NCBI GenBank assembly: GCA_015501075.1
Contig: JADNYJ010000429.1
Span: forward strand, 1-26,969
Reading direction: 5' to 3'
DNA: 26,969 nt
DNA from: Gymnopilus junonius
Lineage: Eukaryota > Basidiomycota > Agaricomycetes > Agaricales > Galerinaceae
Part shown: piece by piece, positions 1 to 10,260 of the stretch
How positions within the stretch are numbered: position 1 is the stretch's first letter
Layout: the number at the start of each line of letters is the position of its first letter
The notes under the pieces: model-generated
Databases searched by the model: none
Told to the model about the DNA's origin: nothing
The model's input: only the letters and a program-made list of their open reading frames with translations
Program-made: the position numbers and the translations under genes

Positions 1-234
1 CTGCATGTCGATTCCCCTTTTTAATGTCGATCTGATATTGCTCGGATCAATGCCTGATCACTGTGGGGAAATTAACTTATTTTTAATTTCGGTTACACAT
101 GGATCCAGATTTCGAGACTCTGATCGACACCCGCAGTCGGCAAGCCTAAATCAAGCATTGACATCATACATCATCACCATAACTTCCTTTTGGAGGTAAC
201 CATTGTGGAAAGTGTCTCATCATCATCATTAACA

Positions 235-300
235 ATGAGCAGAAGAAAGTACTCTCATGGGTCCAAATATTCTTCAATATGCTCAATACTTTTCACATAT
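235..300 (+). other. Possible start exon of the KDZ gene
   Basis: An ATG at 235 opens a short basic reading frame beginning MSRRKYSHGSKYSS, a composition like the start of basidiomycete KDZ transposases, which often open with Met-Ser followed by basic residues. It lies about 430 bases before the first clear KDZ coding block and the frame soon ends, so it would have to be a small first exon or a decayed start. The remainder of 1-660 is AT-rich with no other gene seen. Low confidence. Confidence 0.2.
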
Positions 301-659
301 GCTTCTTACATTATTTGAATACTATTTACGCAGTCTCTTACCAATTTCAAGTGCTATCAACATGAGCAGCAGTGAAATTATCACCATGCAGAATCTGAGC
401 TTAAATACGTAGATAAAGTAGATGAAGCTTCTGAAAATAGCAAACTTTCTCTCAGTGGTTAGTTAAAGACATTTTAGATTATCCAAATCATCCAATCTGA
501 ACTTCTGACCCCCTTGACAGATGCAAGTACATTTATGGATGCCTTCTCCTTATCATTTAATCAGTGAAAACATTCAGATTGAATATAGGGTATCTGTTTT
601 TACCACTGTACTCTGACGTCCTCCCAAATTCATCGATGAGCAGGCATGTTTGAGTAGTC

Positions 660-1965
660 GACTCTGACTCAGATGACGACCCAGTGTCTAGTGGATGGTT
701 TGAGGAGGTGAAGGTAAAGAAGAAGGACAGGGTTACTCATGCAGTGCAGCATCAAGTTCAACATCTGGAATACATTGTTCCAGAGCCTGCAGACTACACT
801 GGCATCCAACAGAAGATGATGTTATTGGTTACCTGCAGAACCTTCCAAATGTACAGGGCACAAAAGTATGTTCTATCTATCCAGGACCTATGAAAGGACT
901 GCTGATAATGAGGCAGATGCAAAATGACTACTTGCACGAGTGGTTACCTCGTCGACCAGAGTACCTCAAAACTATCTTGGAAATGGCAGCTCCAACTACT
1001 ACGGATGCAAAGTGTCAGTCTTGCAAAAGCTCCCCAGGTAAATGGTGCTGTCGAGACTGTGTGGGCTCTCAATTGCTATGTGGCCTATGTTGCTGGAACA
1101 GGCATGCTCTGCTCATTTACCATCGTGTGGAATGATGGAATGGTCGATACTATCACTCCAGAGCCCTATGGGAAACTGGTGTCAAGCTCTATCTTGGGCA
1201 TAATGGATTGCCTTGTCCAGAGTCAACATCAAATGCTGGACTACCTTTGAATGATGATGTCAGAGGTGGGAGCAGCCATTAGAAGGATACAATTTAGGTC
1301 CCAATCCTCCAACCACCTTTGAGGATTCCTTCTATGCCACCGCATTTGAAGAGGTTGGCCCGGATGCCGAGGATGAAGGCAATGAAGAAGAAGACAGCTT
1401 AGAGGATCTCAAGAATTCACAAACAAATCTGGTTCTGCAACCAAGTTCCAGAGATCAAAGTGGAAATCCATTCATTGCAATTATCGATGTTTCAGGTGTC
1501 CATCATTTACCTGTGGTACATTGCACATGTCGGAGGGCCGAAGATGATATATTGTTCCTCGAGATGGGTCTCTTTCCTGCCAGCTTCGACAGAATCAGGA
1601 CTGTCTTTACTTTCAATGTCCTCACAGACTTTCGGCTCTCTAACCTAGAATGTAAAACATCTGCCTACCAGTATTACCAGAAGTTGTGATGGATAACATG
1701 TCCTGCATTCCCGAAGTCAGTGCTGAACAGATATGCAGAGCTCCGATGATTAAGTAGGGAATACCGAAATATCAAACTTTACAAGATGCACGGCTGAGCA
1801 CACGATGAGCCCAATGCAGTAACGGATCAGGAATCAATTTTGAAACCCCGTGTGGGGGCCGAGGAACTTCAGCATCTCAGTAAATTAGCACTTTTCTGCA
1901 CTGCTTGTCCCCAGCCAGGGATTAACCTTCCCGACAATTGGAAGGAGGATACCAACCAGTATGCA
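660..1965 (+). pseudogene. KDZ transposase, N-terminal half (CxC2 type), decayed
   Basis: This is the N-terminal half of a KDZ-superfamily DNA transposase, a cut-and-paste enzyme. It opens with an acidic run (DSDSDDD, about 662-682) then SSGWFEEV. After an intron or frameshift near 870-920 comes NDYLHEWLPRRPEYL and a CxC2-type zinc cluster at about 1010-1125 (CQSC, CCRDC, LLCGLCC, NRH, H). At about 1470-1660 the conserved core blocks GVHHLPVVHCTCR, GLFPASFDRIRTVFTF and NLECKTSAYQYY follow, then PACPQPGINL-type sequence ending NWKED at about 1955. In-frame stops TGA at 1133, 1687, 1747 and 1795 and frame changes show it is dead. No catalytic-domain sequence follows; the next KDZ residues expected occur 15.4 kb downstream. 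The family call is confident; exon borders are approximate. Confidence 0.85.
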
Positions 1966-2194
1966 ATAAAGTCTTGCATCAGGAAAACAACTGTAAACCT
2001 TGGATTGATCTGATGTGATCTGACCTCAAAAATAGTTCTCACACACCTGTTGGTGCCCTGGGTTGCCCTGGCATGCTCTCAGCCCTTCTGGGCCACCTAT
2101 ATTTTTACTATCAATATGACTTCTCAAGGAGCTGCAGAAGATCATTGATTTGTTATTATTGACATGATATAGACTTTCTAATAGTACAGAGTAA
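1966..2194. other. Gap between KDZ half and Plavaka gene
   Basis: The KDZ reading frame loses its family resemblance after the NWKED block and stops at about 2010. From here to the end of the opposite-strand transposase I see no gene, no clean CACTA-type terminus and no obvious target-site duplication. This is the left side of the 15.4 kb that separates the two KDZ halves. Confidence 0.4.
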
Positions 2195-5100
2195 TTACCA
2201 GATAGTCTGATATGAGTATTTACTAAGCCAATTATTAATAAAGAAATTCTCTGCATTATTCAGAACATTAGATGGCTTCCAGGTAACTTCTTCAGGATGC
2301 CCTTGGAAGATGGGGGAAAGCATACAGCTTTGGCGGATGGCGGATAATGGAACGACTTCCCCAGGAAGTCGTCCATCCTTATCAAGTTTTGGCTTTGAGA
2401 CTTGGTACATTCCGTGGCTGGCATTTGGGCCACCAGTTTGGCGTGAATACCATTCAACGTAAACAAGAGGCTCTTGAGGCCACTTTGATGGGGCTGGAAT
2501 AGTTCCTCCAGCAACCTGAAGGGCTTTAGGAAGGGAGAAAATAACTTTGACGTGGCCAATTTTGGTTCCTGTTCAGAGTGCTCTAAATTAGATCCTGGGT
2601 GATTACGACTTCAAGCCATTTACCTTTCAGTCCATGGGATTCTGCTTCTTTGCTAGTCATAACAACTGCAGTGTCAAAGCGTCCATCTGGCATTGATTTG
2701 GATCTAGGAATAGCCTTGACAATGTCATATTCTTCCTCATCATCATTCAAAGGCACTGGATGGAAGCGGAACATATTGTAGACATCGAGTTGTGAGAAAG
2801 GCAAAGTCGCAGACTGAAGGGTTTGGTTTGGGAGTCTGGGTTCTCGAATACTGTTGAGATATTTCTGCAAGTAAAAAGCGAAATCTGGTGCATTGTGAAG
2901 TTGTTGGATGAGTGAAATTGGACGCTGCGGATAGTTTGGATATTTAGCAATGGTTTTAAACCAACGTCTTGAAGAAGCACCAGTTGAGTTCGAATCAGGC
3001 ATTGGGGAATTAGTGCTGTTGAGCTGCTTGCTGTATTAGAAGAAGGGGAAAGGACAGGTAAAGATGATGCGGGTACAGCAGAATGGTTCTCTGATAGACG
3101 TTGCTTTGTAAGGGCATTGAAATATGATAATTTCTCCTGTTGTGAGAGCCAACGTATCATCTGCGGAAACTCATCACGTTGGTTGGTAGCCCTCCAGCCA
3201 TGCTTTGCGAAGTCAATATGTAGCTGTTCAAACATTTCAGTGTTGTAGTTATCAGTTGTTCCAAAGAGCTCGATGCTGTCAATGTAGTGGTTGAGAGAGT
3301 GAAGTTTGGGTAAATTGAGGTGTTCACGGCACTTGATATCGATGAAATAGTGTTTGTATTTGTGAAAATCCTTGAGTGCGTCCCTCATGTAGGCCAACGT
3401 TTCTTGATTATGAGATGAATATTGCGAAAGATAGATGAAATCCAGGAGAGCTCTAACTGCTTTGATGCCAGTTGGTGCCATTAATCCAGATAAGCAGCCC
3501 AAGAGGATCTTCGCCATATTCTTCCGCTCACTACCAGATATCTGCGAGAGCTTCGAGATGCCGTGTTTGAATTGCCGTAAGCCAACCCCAAATGGAAGAG
3601 CCTGTATACGTTGATCTAGAGCCTTCTCTCCTACTATGCGCTGGCACCAGGCAACTATGTGCTTGAATATCCCCTGGTAAAGCTGATGAAGGATGTCTGG
3701 GGTTATGCACTTGTGGATGTCAGTGTATGGGAAGTCTTGCCAGAATGGTGTATAAACACCGCCAGTGACGTCGTGTGACATGCACTCCTTGTGAAACTCC
3801 CTGGGTGAATCACTGACTTTGGCGTCATTGATGATCTTCTCTGTCCACTGTCTTGTCCTCTCAGGAGCTGCTTTTGGATCACCTAGGCTATCTGCTGGAC
3901 ATTGGCATTTGGGACAAGTGCCATACTTTGTACAGGTGACAAGGCACTGCTCGGGTAGTCGGCCACATAGCAAGTAAGGATCGGAAATACACATCGGATG
4001 TCGCCATTGCTGCAGGTCATTTCAACGCCATCTTTTCCTGCCTTTTTCAAGGGCTTGAGAACAATCCTCATCGCCTCGTGGAATATACGCTGGACTCTGG
4101 ATCGGTGTTCTAGCTCCGTCATCTTGGCCCGGTTGAGTTTGTCCACAGAAAGATAGGCAATGAGGATGCATGCATTCTGGCTGGGCTTGCGGCGTACTGC
4201 TTTGGAGAGATTCCCAATTGTTAAGTAGACTGGATAGGCAGACTTTCCTCCGGAGAATTGTGTAAGTTGAGTCTTATCAGTCGCGACTATGACCGGGGCA
4301 ACTGTTGCACCGGCTGGAAGAAGGGCCTTGACAAAGTGTTAGTATGGCATCAGGCAGTTAATTATCAGAACAAGCTCACCTGGAGAGCATGCCACCACTT
4401 GGCAGTATGCATCTCCGAGAAAATTCTTGATTTTTTGTCTCATCTGTGAAAACCTTCTTCGGTGTATATACCGATGCTTTTCTAAGGCAGGATCAGCGAA
4501 TAGACTCTTGATTGCCTCTAGCGGACTACGAAAGCGAATAGTGAACTTTTCATCAGGTTCACCACAGAAAAACAGCTCCTTTGTTTGCCATTCACCAGCG
4601 TGATCAGGTATTGAATCAACCTTCTTGAGCAGTGAACGTATATTGTTGTAAGAAAGCCCTAATCTCTCCCGCACCTGAGATACCAAGGATTAGCACTTCA
4701 CCATATGCTGGACCTCTGAAACGTACCCCAGGAATTGCTAGCAAGCGATCAATGGCATTCTGCCCTGGCCCATCCTTCACAGCCCATTCTGCAAACCTCC
4801 AGTCAAGCTCAGAGGAGAAAGGCATAAACTCGGGTACAGTTTCGCCCATGATTGCATCGCCATCAGCATCTGTTGAAATCGTTGGGCTAGGTGCATGGCC
4901 TATAACTTTCCCGCAGTTGGATGCTGTTCTTCCACACGAGAATCATAATTGTCATCGAGACTCCGGAGTGTCTCAGCCTTTGATGACTCCTGAGATTTGG
5001 AAATAGATGGCTCAGGAATGGATGGCGGCAGAAGAATGAACTCATCTCTATCAATGTCTTCTGTTGGATCAACCTCATTCTCATCATCCTCTAACCCTGG

Positions 5101-5405
5101 CCACTCTGCAGCTTCCCATTCGAAAGGAGGGGGATTTTCTGCTTGCCTGCGGGATCTTGCTGGAGAGGTGGTGCCCTTGATGTCGATGGGGTCGGTGCTG
5201 ATGGAGTGATTGGTGTTGAGGGTGGTTGTACTGGCAGAGGGGTCATAGGGCGTGGATCACCAAGATTCAGCTCACGTATTTTCCCTTTGCGGTACCATTT
5301 GCATGACTTGGCCATTGAGAGATGTGAATTGAGACCCCTGCTTGTCTTGAAGACTTTCTCACATGCCGGGCATTGAGGGATAGATTCATCGAAGAAAATT
5401 GGCAT
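2195..5405 (-). pseudogene. Plavaka-type (CACTA-related) transposase, frameshifted
   Basis: The protein begins at 5405 with a C2H2-type finger (CPACEKVF...LNSHLS...C), then a Ser/Thr/Pro linker, an acidic segment, and the Plavaka block FSSELDWRFAEWAV at about 4800. Further blocks are ERLGLSYNNIRSLL, MHTAKWWHAL, VIVATDKTQLTQFSGGKSAYPVYLTIGN (read in pieces, 4390-4200), the CPKCQCPADSLGDP cluster, DIHKCITPDILHQLYQG and HIDFAKHGWRATNQRDEFPQM. The C-terminal block HVKVIFSLPKAL to NFFINNW ends at about 2195. Introns fit at 2623-2569 (55 bp), about 4730-4680 and about 4380-4333. One-base frame changes near 5128, 4912, 3955 and 3000 break the protein, so it is probably inactive. No CACTA terminal repeats were found. 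Its strand is opposite to the flanking KDZ halves, as expected of an independent insertion. Confidence 0.85.
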
Positions 5406-6441
5406 GGCGTGCTCAAAGACCCTGATGATTACAGTTGATAAGCCAGAAAACCGACAGCTCTGTGAGAAATAGATCCGAGCAACGTGTGAGAACCAGACCG
5501 ATGGATTTCATTGTATGGTATGCAATAATTATATCAAGGGTCTATAATTATAGAGTGAGAGGTGAATTTGGCTAAGCAAATGAACGACTTACATATTTAA
5601 AGAGAGTACAGTTTTCAACAAAGTGAGAGGCAAAAAAGCAAAACAACAAGATCGCATGATGACTTGGAAATAAGAATGAGTGAGAGGGTTGAGTAAATGT
5701 CCAGAGATGGCGATTGCATCATTCATGAGCTGGGTTGGTATCAAGATGGGAGTCGCTGAACAGATTTCCAGACCACGACCTTCTTCTCTTGTGTCATATT
5801 AGACACTACGGGAAAAATTAGATTTTTGTTATAGAAGTAGAAAGTACAGAAAGAGTGGCGCACCTCTTCCAGTCACTTTCTCCCAGAGTTTTTACAAAGG
5901 CCCGTTGGTATGCAATCCAACCGTGGTAGCTGACTGTCACCCTTGAAGCTTAAGAAGGTCTTAGATGGATCGCACTCAAGCAACAGCTCTCTTACAGTCT
6001 TCTGACCGCTCCCAATCTTGCTCTATTATTGTTGGTGTATCCGAGAAGCCAGAGTTGATGGAGGATGATCTGGACGCATGAGCCGGCCTGGAAACCAGCC
6101 TGACCAGGGAACAGATGTTGAGGGAGTGAACAGAATGCGTAACTAAATTTAACTCAAGCATGAAGACGTGTTACTGGGTTGACATCTGGTGTATGTTCAG
6201 GGTCGAAGCTCCAGCCAATGGTGTAAAGACTCGGCTTATTGATGTGGCAGGCCAAGGAACCAAGAATTGCCATTGAACTGGCTACAGGAGATGAACGTAA
6301 TGTAAATTTTCTATAGAGAACATACTATGGAATCAGGAGACTGCGACTGGGAACGTTGGGCAGAGGCAAAGGTGCATGAGCCATGTGAGGTGACATGGAG
6401 TGCTGGCCGTTGATATGCACATCATTCCTCAAGGGAACAGG
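5406..6441. other. Region without recognised genes
   Basis: About 1 kb between the transposase start and the end of the Epl1 copy. It should hold the transposase promoter and its outer end. A CACTACGGGAAAAA string at 5813 resembles a CACTA terminus but faces away from the Plavaka gene and has no partner. A 61-codon frame on the minus strand (6161-5976) shows no family features. Nothing else is supported. Confidence 0.4.
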
Positions 6442-8786
6442 TCATGATCCATTGGCGAAAGGTGTTCGTACAGGCACTGCATGGCCCATGCTGGGACTTG
6501 AGGTGTGGTTGCCATTGATCCAACCACCGAGGCCATTCACGGTGGACGGCGGCCACTGAATTGCTCTGTTATGCCATTGCATCTGTCGATTAACTGGCAG
6601 CTTGAGGTTCATGTTTGCTTGAGGAAGCTGCAGACCCATATTGACGCCATTGGCACCAGCATGCATGTACACATTTGCTAGCGTCTTGGCTTGGATAGCA
6701 GCAAGATCAGGGTTGACATTGGGCATTGTAGCAAACACTGAGCACAGGTTCTGCGTCACGTTCTGCGACTTCAGGCATGGAGGGACTCTATTCACAGGGA
6801 TCTCGACATTGCCTTCCGACTGGGAGATGGCAGAAACACTGTTCGTAATGGCAGGGGTGGGGGCAACATGGATTTCTGGACATCGACGTGCGGCATGGTG
6901 ATGGCAGCTCAGCTTACACTGTTGACACCATTGGGAGGAGAGTGTTGAGGGATCAGAACAGGAAGGGGATGAGAGGGGAGACATGGTGGGCGATGGCGCC
7001 ATTTGCCTGAAGATTGGTGACAGGGATGCCAGGGGGCCGCATGCCGCCGTTGGACGAGATCTGCATTTGAGGTGTAGCCGATGGAGGTTGCATCTTCTTG
7101 AGTTGCTGCTGCATTGCAACAGGGGCCATGCCATTAGCTGCAGCCACCAATGCAAGAGCCTGATTAGGTGCAAGATGGGGAGGAAGAGGCATGTTTGGAG
7201 GGTAAGGCCATAGGACACCTTGAGCGTCTCTTCGCATGATGGTGGGAGGCATGCCTAATTGGTAAGGCATCACGATGTGCAGACGACCATCTGGCCCATT
7301 GACAATCACCGAGGGATCACTCAAGAGGTGGAGGTGGTCTGTCTCTGTGAAGAGAGTCGTGGTGTGGCACAAGTAACTAATGAAGTGGTCAGCTAGAAGT
7401 TAGAAGTACGTAGAAAAGAAAGTACATACGTAGGATCATAGCCGTCGATCAATATATGATCTTGCTCATCTGCACCCTCTGGACTGACTGGAGGTACGTC
7501 ATCTTGGTCATATCTCCAGTGTTCCTCCATCCGCCGCTGCCACTCAAGCTCCTCCGGATCTTCTTCCTCTTCCTCACCCTCCATGGCGTTCTCATCCTCC
7601 GACTTATCCTCTTCACCAAAACCGAACAGGCTTGAACAGGCATACTTCTTGCTGGGCTGACGAGGAATAGTATCTCACCGTCAACAAGGAGCCGCCCACC
7701 ACGACCATACCGCAAGCAGAAGGCTCGCATCGGGGTGCGTGGCGGACTCGGAGGAGAGTCTCCGTCTGTCTTGTCTGAGCTTGTGGACGGCCATTTCGGT
7801 GCGCTTGATGGAGGGAAATATTTGAAAAGCCGAGATGCGTATGTGGTTGGGCAGTTTTGGTAGGCACCCTAATACCAGAGTCAGGCTCCAGATAAGATAA
7901 AAACAGATGTAAAGAAAAGCTTACATCGACGGTGTCTTCCCAATGGTGGTCGATCTCCTTTTGCTTCTGGAGTTGTGCCTTGATCTGCTCGCGGATGAGT
8001 TGTTGACGTTCTTTGGGTCGAATGACTGGTTCGCGTGGCAGTGGAGCCCTCTGTTCATTTGTCTTGATTCGTAAACCAGGTACACAACTGAAGAAATGTA
8101 TCATGAGCAACTTGAGATTGGAACCATATCTAAGAACATACCTGGCGTCCGGCTTCTTGGTTGGTCTTTCCTTGTCCACCAGCAGCTCCTCGTCGAGCTT
8201 GTCGTGTAGACTGGGGAACCTCCGTTTGAGGTCGGCGAAGGCCATCTGCTTCTCCCAGACCACTTGAGACTGTGCAGCCAGCTCCTTCTTCACCGTTTCT
8301 TGCGTCAAGATCATCTTGGCGAGCTCCAGAGGGTGAAGGAGTTCAGTCTGCAGGCGAGATAGCTTGTCCGACGAGGTCGCTCGTGACGCTCTCGTTTTTC
8401 GAATAGCTTTGTTCTCGCATTGCCGGAAGCATACATAGGATTTGTTGAGCATGTCAGATTCATCACCCTAAAGAAAAATATGTTTAATTGATGTTCAACC
8501 AATTTACAGAGATGTTGATGGCTTACATTTTGGGTAGGTATAGTGCGGAGGCCCCCACGTTCTACTCGGCACTCTTTCCAGTATGGATATATTGCATGGG
8601 CAATCTTTAAGAGGTTCGCAGGTTGCGGTATCCACGACAGTATGGTATAGGTTGCAAACATATTTGCTGGCAACAGTGCTGAAAACACGTCCTGGTATTC
8701 TGAGAAGGCCGGACACCCTCGAGAAGCACTCTTAACGAGAAGCAGTGAGGGTGTAGAGGCCGTGGCAGCTTGTCTGTATGTGTCCT
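6442..8786 (-). pseudogene. EPL1: Epl1 (enhancer of polycomb-like) copy, N-terminal part missing
   Basis: Epl1 is the scaffold of the NuA4/Piccolo histone H4/H2A acetyltransferase. Here the recognisable protein starts near 8710 with PAFSEYQDVFSALLP and runs through AIYPYWKECRVERGG, YVCFR, KAIRKTRASRATSSDKL, QVVWEKQMAFADLKRRFPSL, DEELLVDKERPTKKPDAR, HHWEDTVD, YASRLFKYFPPSSAPKWPS and RYGRGGRLLVD. It ends in a low-complexity Pro/Met/Asn-rich tail (6442-7372). GT-AG introns fit at 8526-8468, about 8147-8086, near 7925-7870 and 7440-7380. The N-terminal several hundred residues of Epl1, including the part that binds the catalytic module, are not found upstream: 8787-9060 holds a possible intron and promoter-like sequence but no Epl1 homology. 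Frames also change near 7000 and 6900. A truncated extra copy is the best reading; a functional gene with a diverged start cannot be excluded. Confidence 0.75.
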
Positions 8787-9128
8787 GAAATGAGTTGCTA
8801 CCAGTAAGTATGTATATTCAGTAGGGCAGGGGGCTTACCTGATAAGAGATTCCATGACACCCACTGAGGAAGGATAATCTGATAAAGATAACCCAAAGGT
8901 GAGATAGAGGTGGGAATGTTGCAGTGAGAGGCGACTTTTTGTTGCAGAATTCCCAGTGGTGCATTCAACAAACAAGAAAGACGCGTTCAAGTAACGCATT
9001 TCGATGCTGTGTACGTGTCACGTGATGTATCGTCCTCAGATCACTGATCTCTAATCTTGCTCAGTTCTCTAACTTCTCTTGTCACTCGACCTCCCACCCT
9101 TCTGCCACTCTCCTCCCATCACACTGCC
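8787..9128. promoter_or_regulatory. Upstream region of the Epl1 copy
   Basis: On the minus strand a plausible intron (GT at 8839 to AG at 8787) precedes the first Epl1-like residues. An ATG at about 8855 would read into a non-Epl1 frame. Further up, at about 9018-9032, lies TCACGTGACACGT, containing a CACGTG E-box, the type of site bound by bHLH factors in fungal promoters. The adjacent plus strand (9060-9128) is CT-rich. I cannot tell which gene, if any, this would drive. Confidence 0.3.
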
Positions 9129-9855
9129 CCTCCCTCAAGCGAGGATGTGGGCTTTCCTTAGAGGATCGGGGCTTGAATGACACAAGGGGGACCCTGGAAG
9201 AGGGAGGCCTGCCAGGTACGTCAGGAGGACGTGCTCGCGTGAATTCGCGAGCATGTTCTTGCTTTTCTTATGTTTTCATTCTTCTTACTAACTATTTCTT
9301 TCTTTTCTTAGGTCTACGTACACTTTAAAGGCGCGTTGGACGTGCGTCCGCCTCCCTCGCCGCAAGCGCGAGCCGGAGGAGGACACCCCACCTCCTGACC
9401 ATCACCATCCCACCCCCACCTCCCTCGCATTCAAGAGCGAGCCAGAGGTGGGCTTGTTCTCTTCACCTGGGCCACGGGTGCTCACCGCCGCCGCCCCTCC
9501 ACCTTAGCTGCTTGCGAATGCGAGCAGCAGGTGGATCCGGAGTGTCTCGTCGTAAGGGACCCCGCCACCTCACCCAGCTCCTTGTTTGGAAGTACGAGTT
9601 GAGCTGGTAGGCATGGACCTCCCCTATGCTGCCACCACTGCCTGGATGCTCGACAACGCTGACGCCGATGCCAGCATCCCTTGCCACTCCACCTCCGCCT
9701 GCTTGCGAACGCGAGCCGGAGGTGTTCTCATCGTTGGCTGTGCATCCACATCACACAGCTCTTCGTACACAAGTACGTTGAGCTGGCGTGTTGTGGTACC
9801 GCCGTTGGTGCTGCTTGCACCCTCCCTTCCTTGTTTCAAGCACGAGTTGAAGGTG
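9129..9855. repeat. Series of related GC-rich hairpins
   Basis: At least eight imperfect inverted repeats of 28-38 bp lie at uneven spacing: 9229-9256, 9351-9379, 9415-9452, 9499-9534, 9575-9606, 9691-9723, 9756-9785 and 9818-9855, with a shorter relative at about 9130-9150. Each has an outer stem (ACCTCCG/CGGAGGT, CCACCT/AGGTGG or CAGCTC/GAGCTG) around a core like CTCGC-NNTCAAG-GCGAG or CTTGTTT-AAG-ACGAG. The cores are clearly related while the sequence between them is not. The region is GC-rich, unlike its AT-richer surroundings, and several overlapping open frames in it look non-coding. Confidence 0.7.
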
Positions 9856-10260
9856 TGCAGCCCTGCTGCACGTCCTTGATGCCGCTGCCGCTTTCATGCA
9901 GGTTGGCGATTGTGTGGGCGATGGCCACGACCCACCCACTTCCCTCCTCCCGCAACCTCGTACCCAACGGGTACGGCTAGCTGCTGAGCGACGCTCACGC
10001 AGCTGCCATATCTAGGCCGTTGTCCGTGCGACTGGGTGCGGAATCGCGCCACCTTTACGGTGTGCATGCCCACGTCGTGTCGTCTCGTCCTCGTCGTTAA
10101 AGGGTGTCGGGCTGGCTCGGCCATGGACGGACCTGCCCCGTCGCACCTCTCGGCAGCCCAGACTGGGGCTGTTGATATTTCATTTCCTCATCATGCCTCG
10201 GTCAGCTCCTACCTTCCCCACATTCTGCCTATGTTAGACACTAGCTAGTTTAGCAGTCCC
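9856..10260. other. GC-rich tail and presumed upstream region of the dioxygenase gene
   Basis: GC-rich sequence continues to about 10165 and then turns AT-richer (from TGTTGATATTTC at 10168) up to the first ATG of the next gene. No protein family is recognised. The change of composition at about 10165 marks the edge of the hairpin region. Promoter elements were not identified. Confidence 0.3.

Noticed and set aside
5813..5830. CACTACGGGAAAAA as a CACTA-type transposon end
   Set aside because: It points away from the Plavaka gene and no matching inverted end was found.
5976..6161. Minus-strand 61-codon frame between Plavaka and Epl1
   Set aside because: Short, no motif and no splice partner found.
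6641..7213. Plus-strand frames opposite the Epl1 C-terminal region
   Set aside because: They are antisense to recognised Epl1 coding sequence and have no family features.
9463..10248. Several overlapping frames of 60-100 codons on both strands
   Set aside because: GC-rich DNA with hairpin repeats opens frames by chance; none shows a family motif and they overlap each other.
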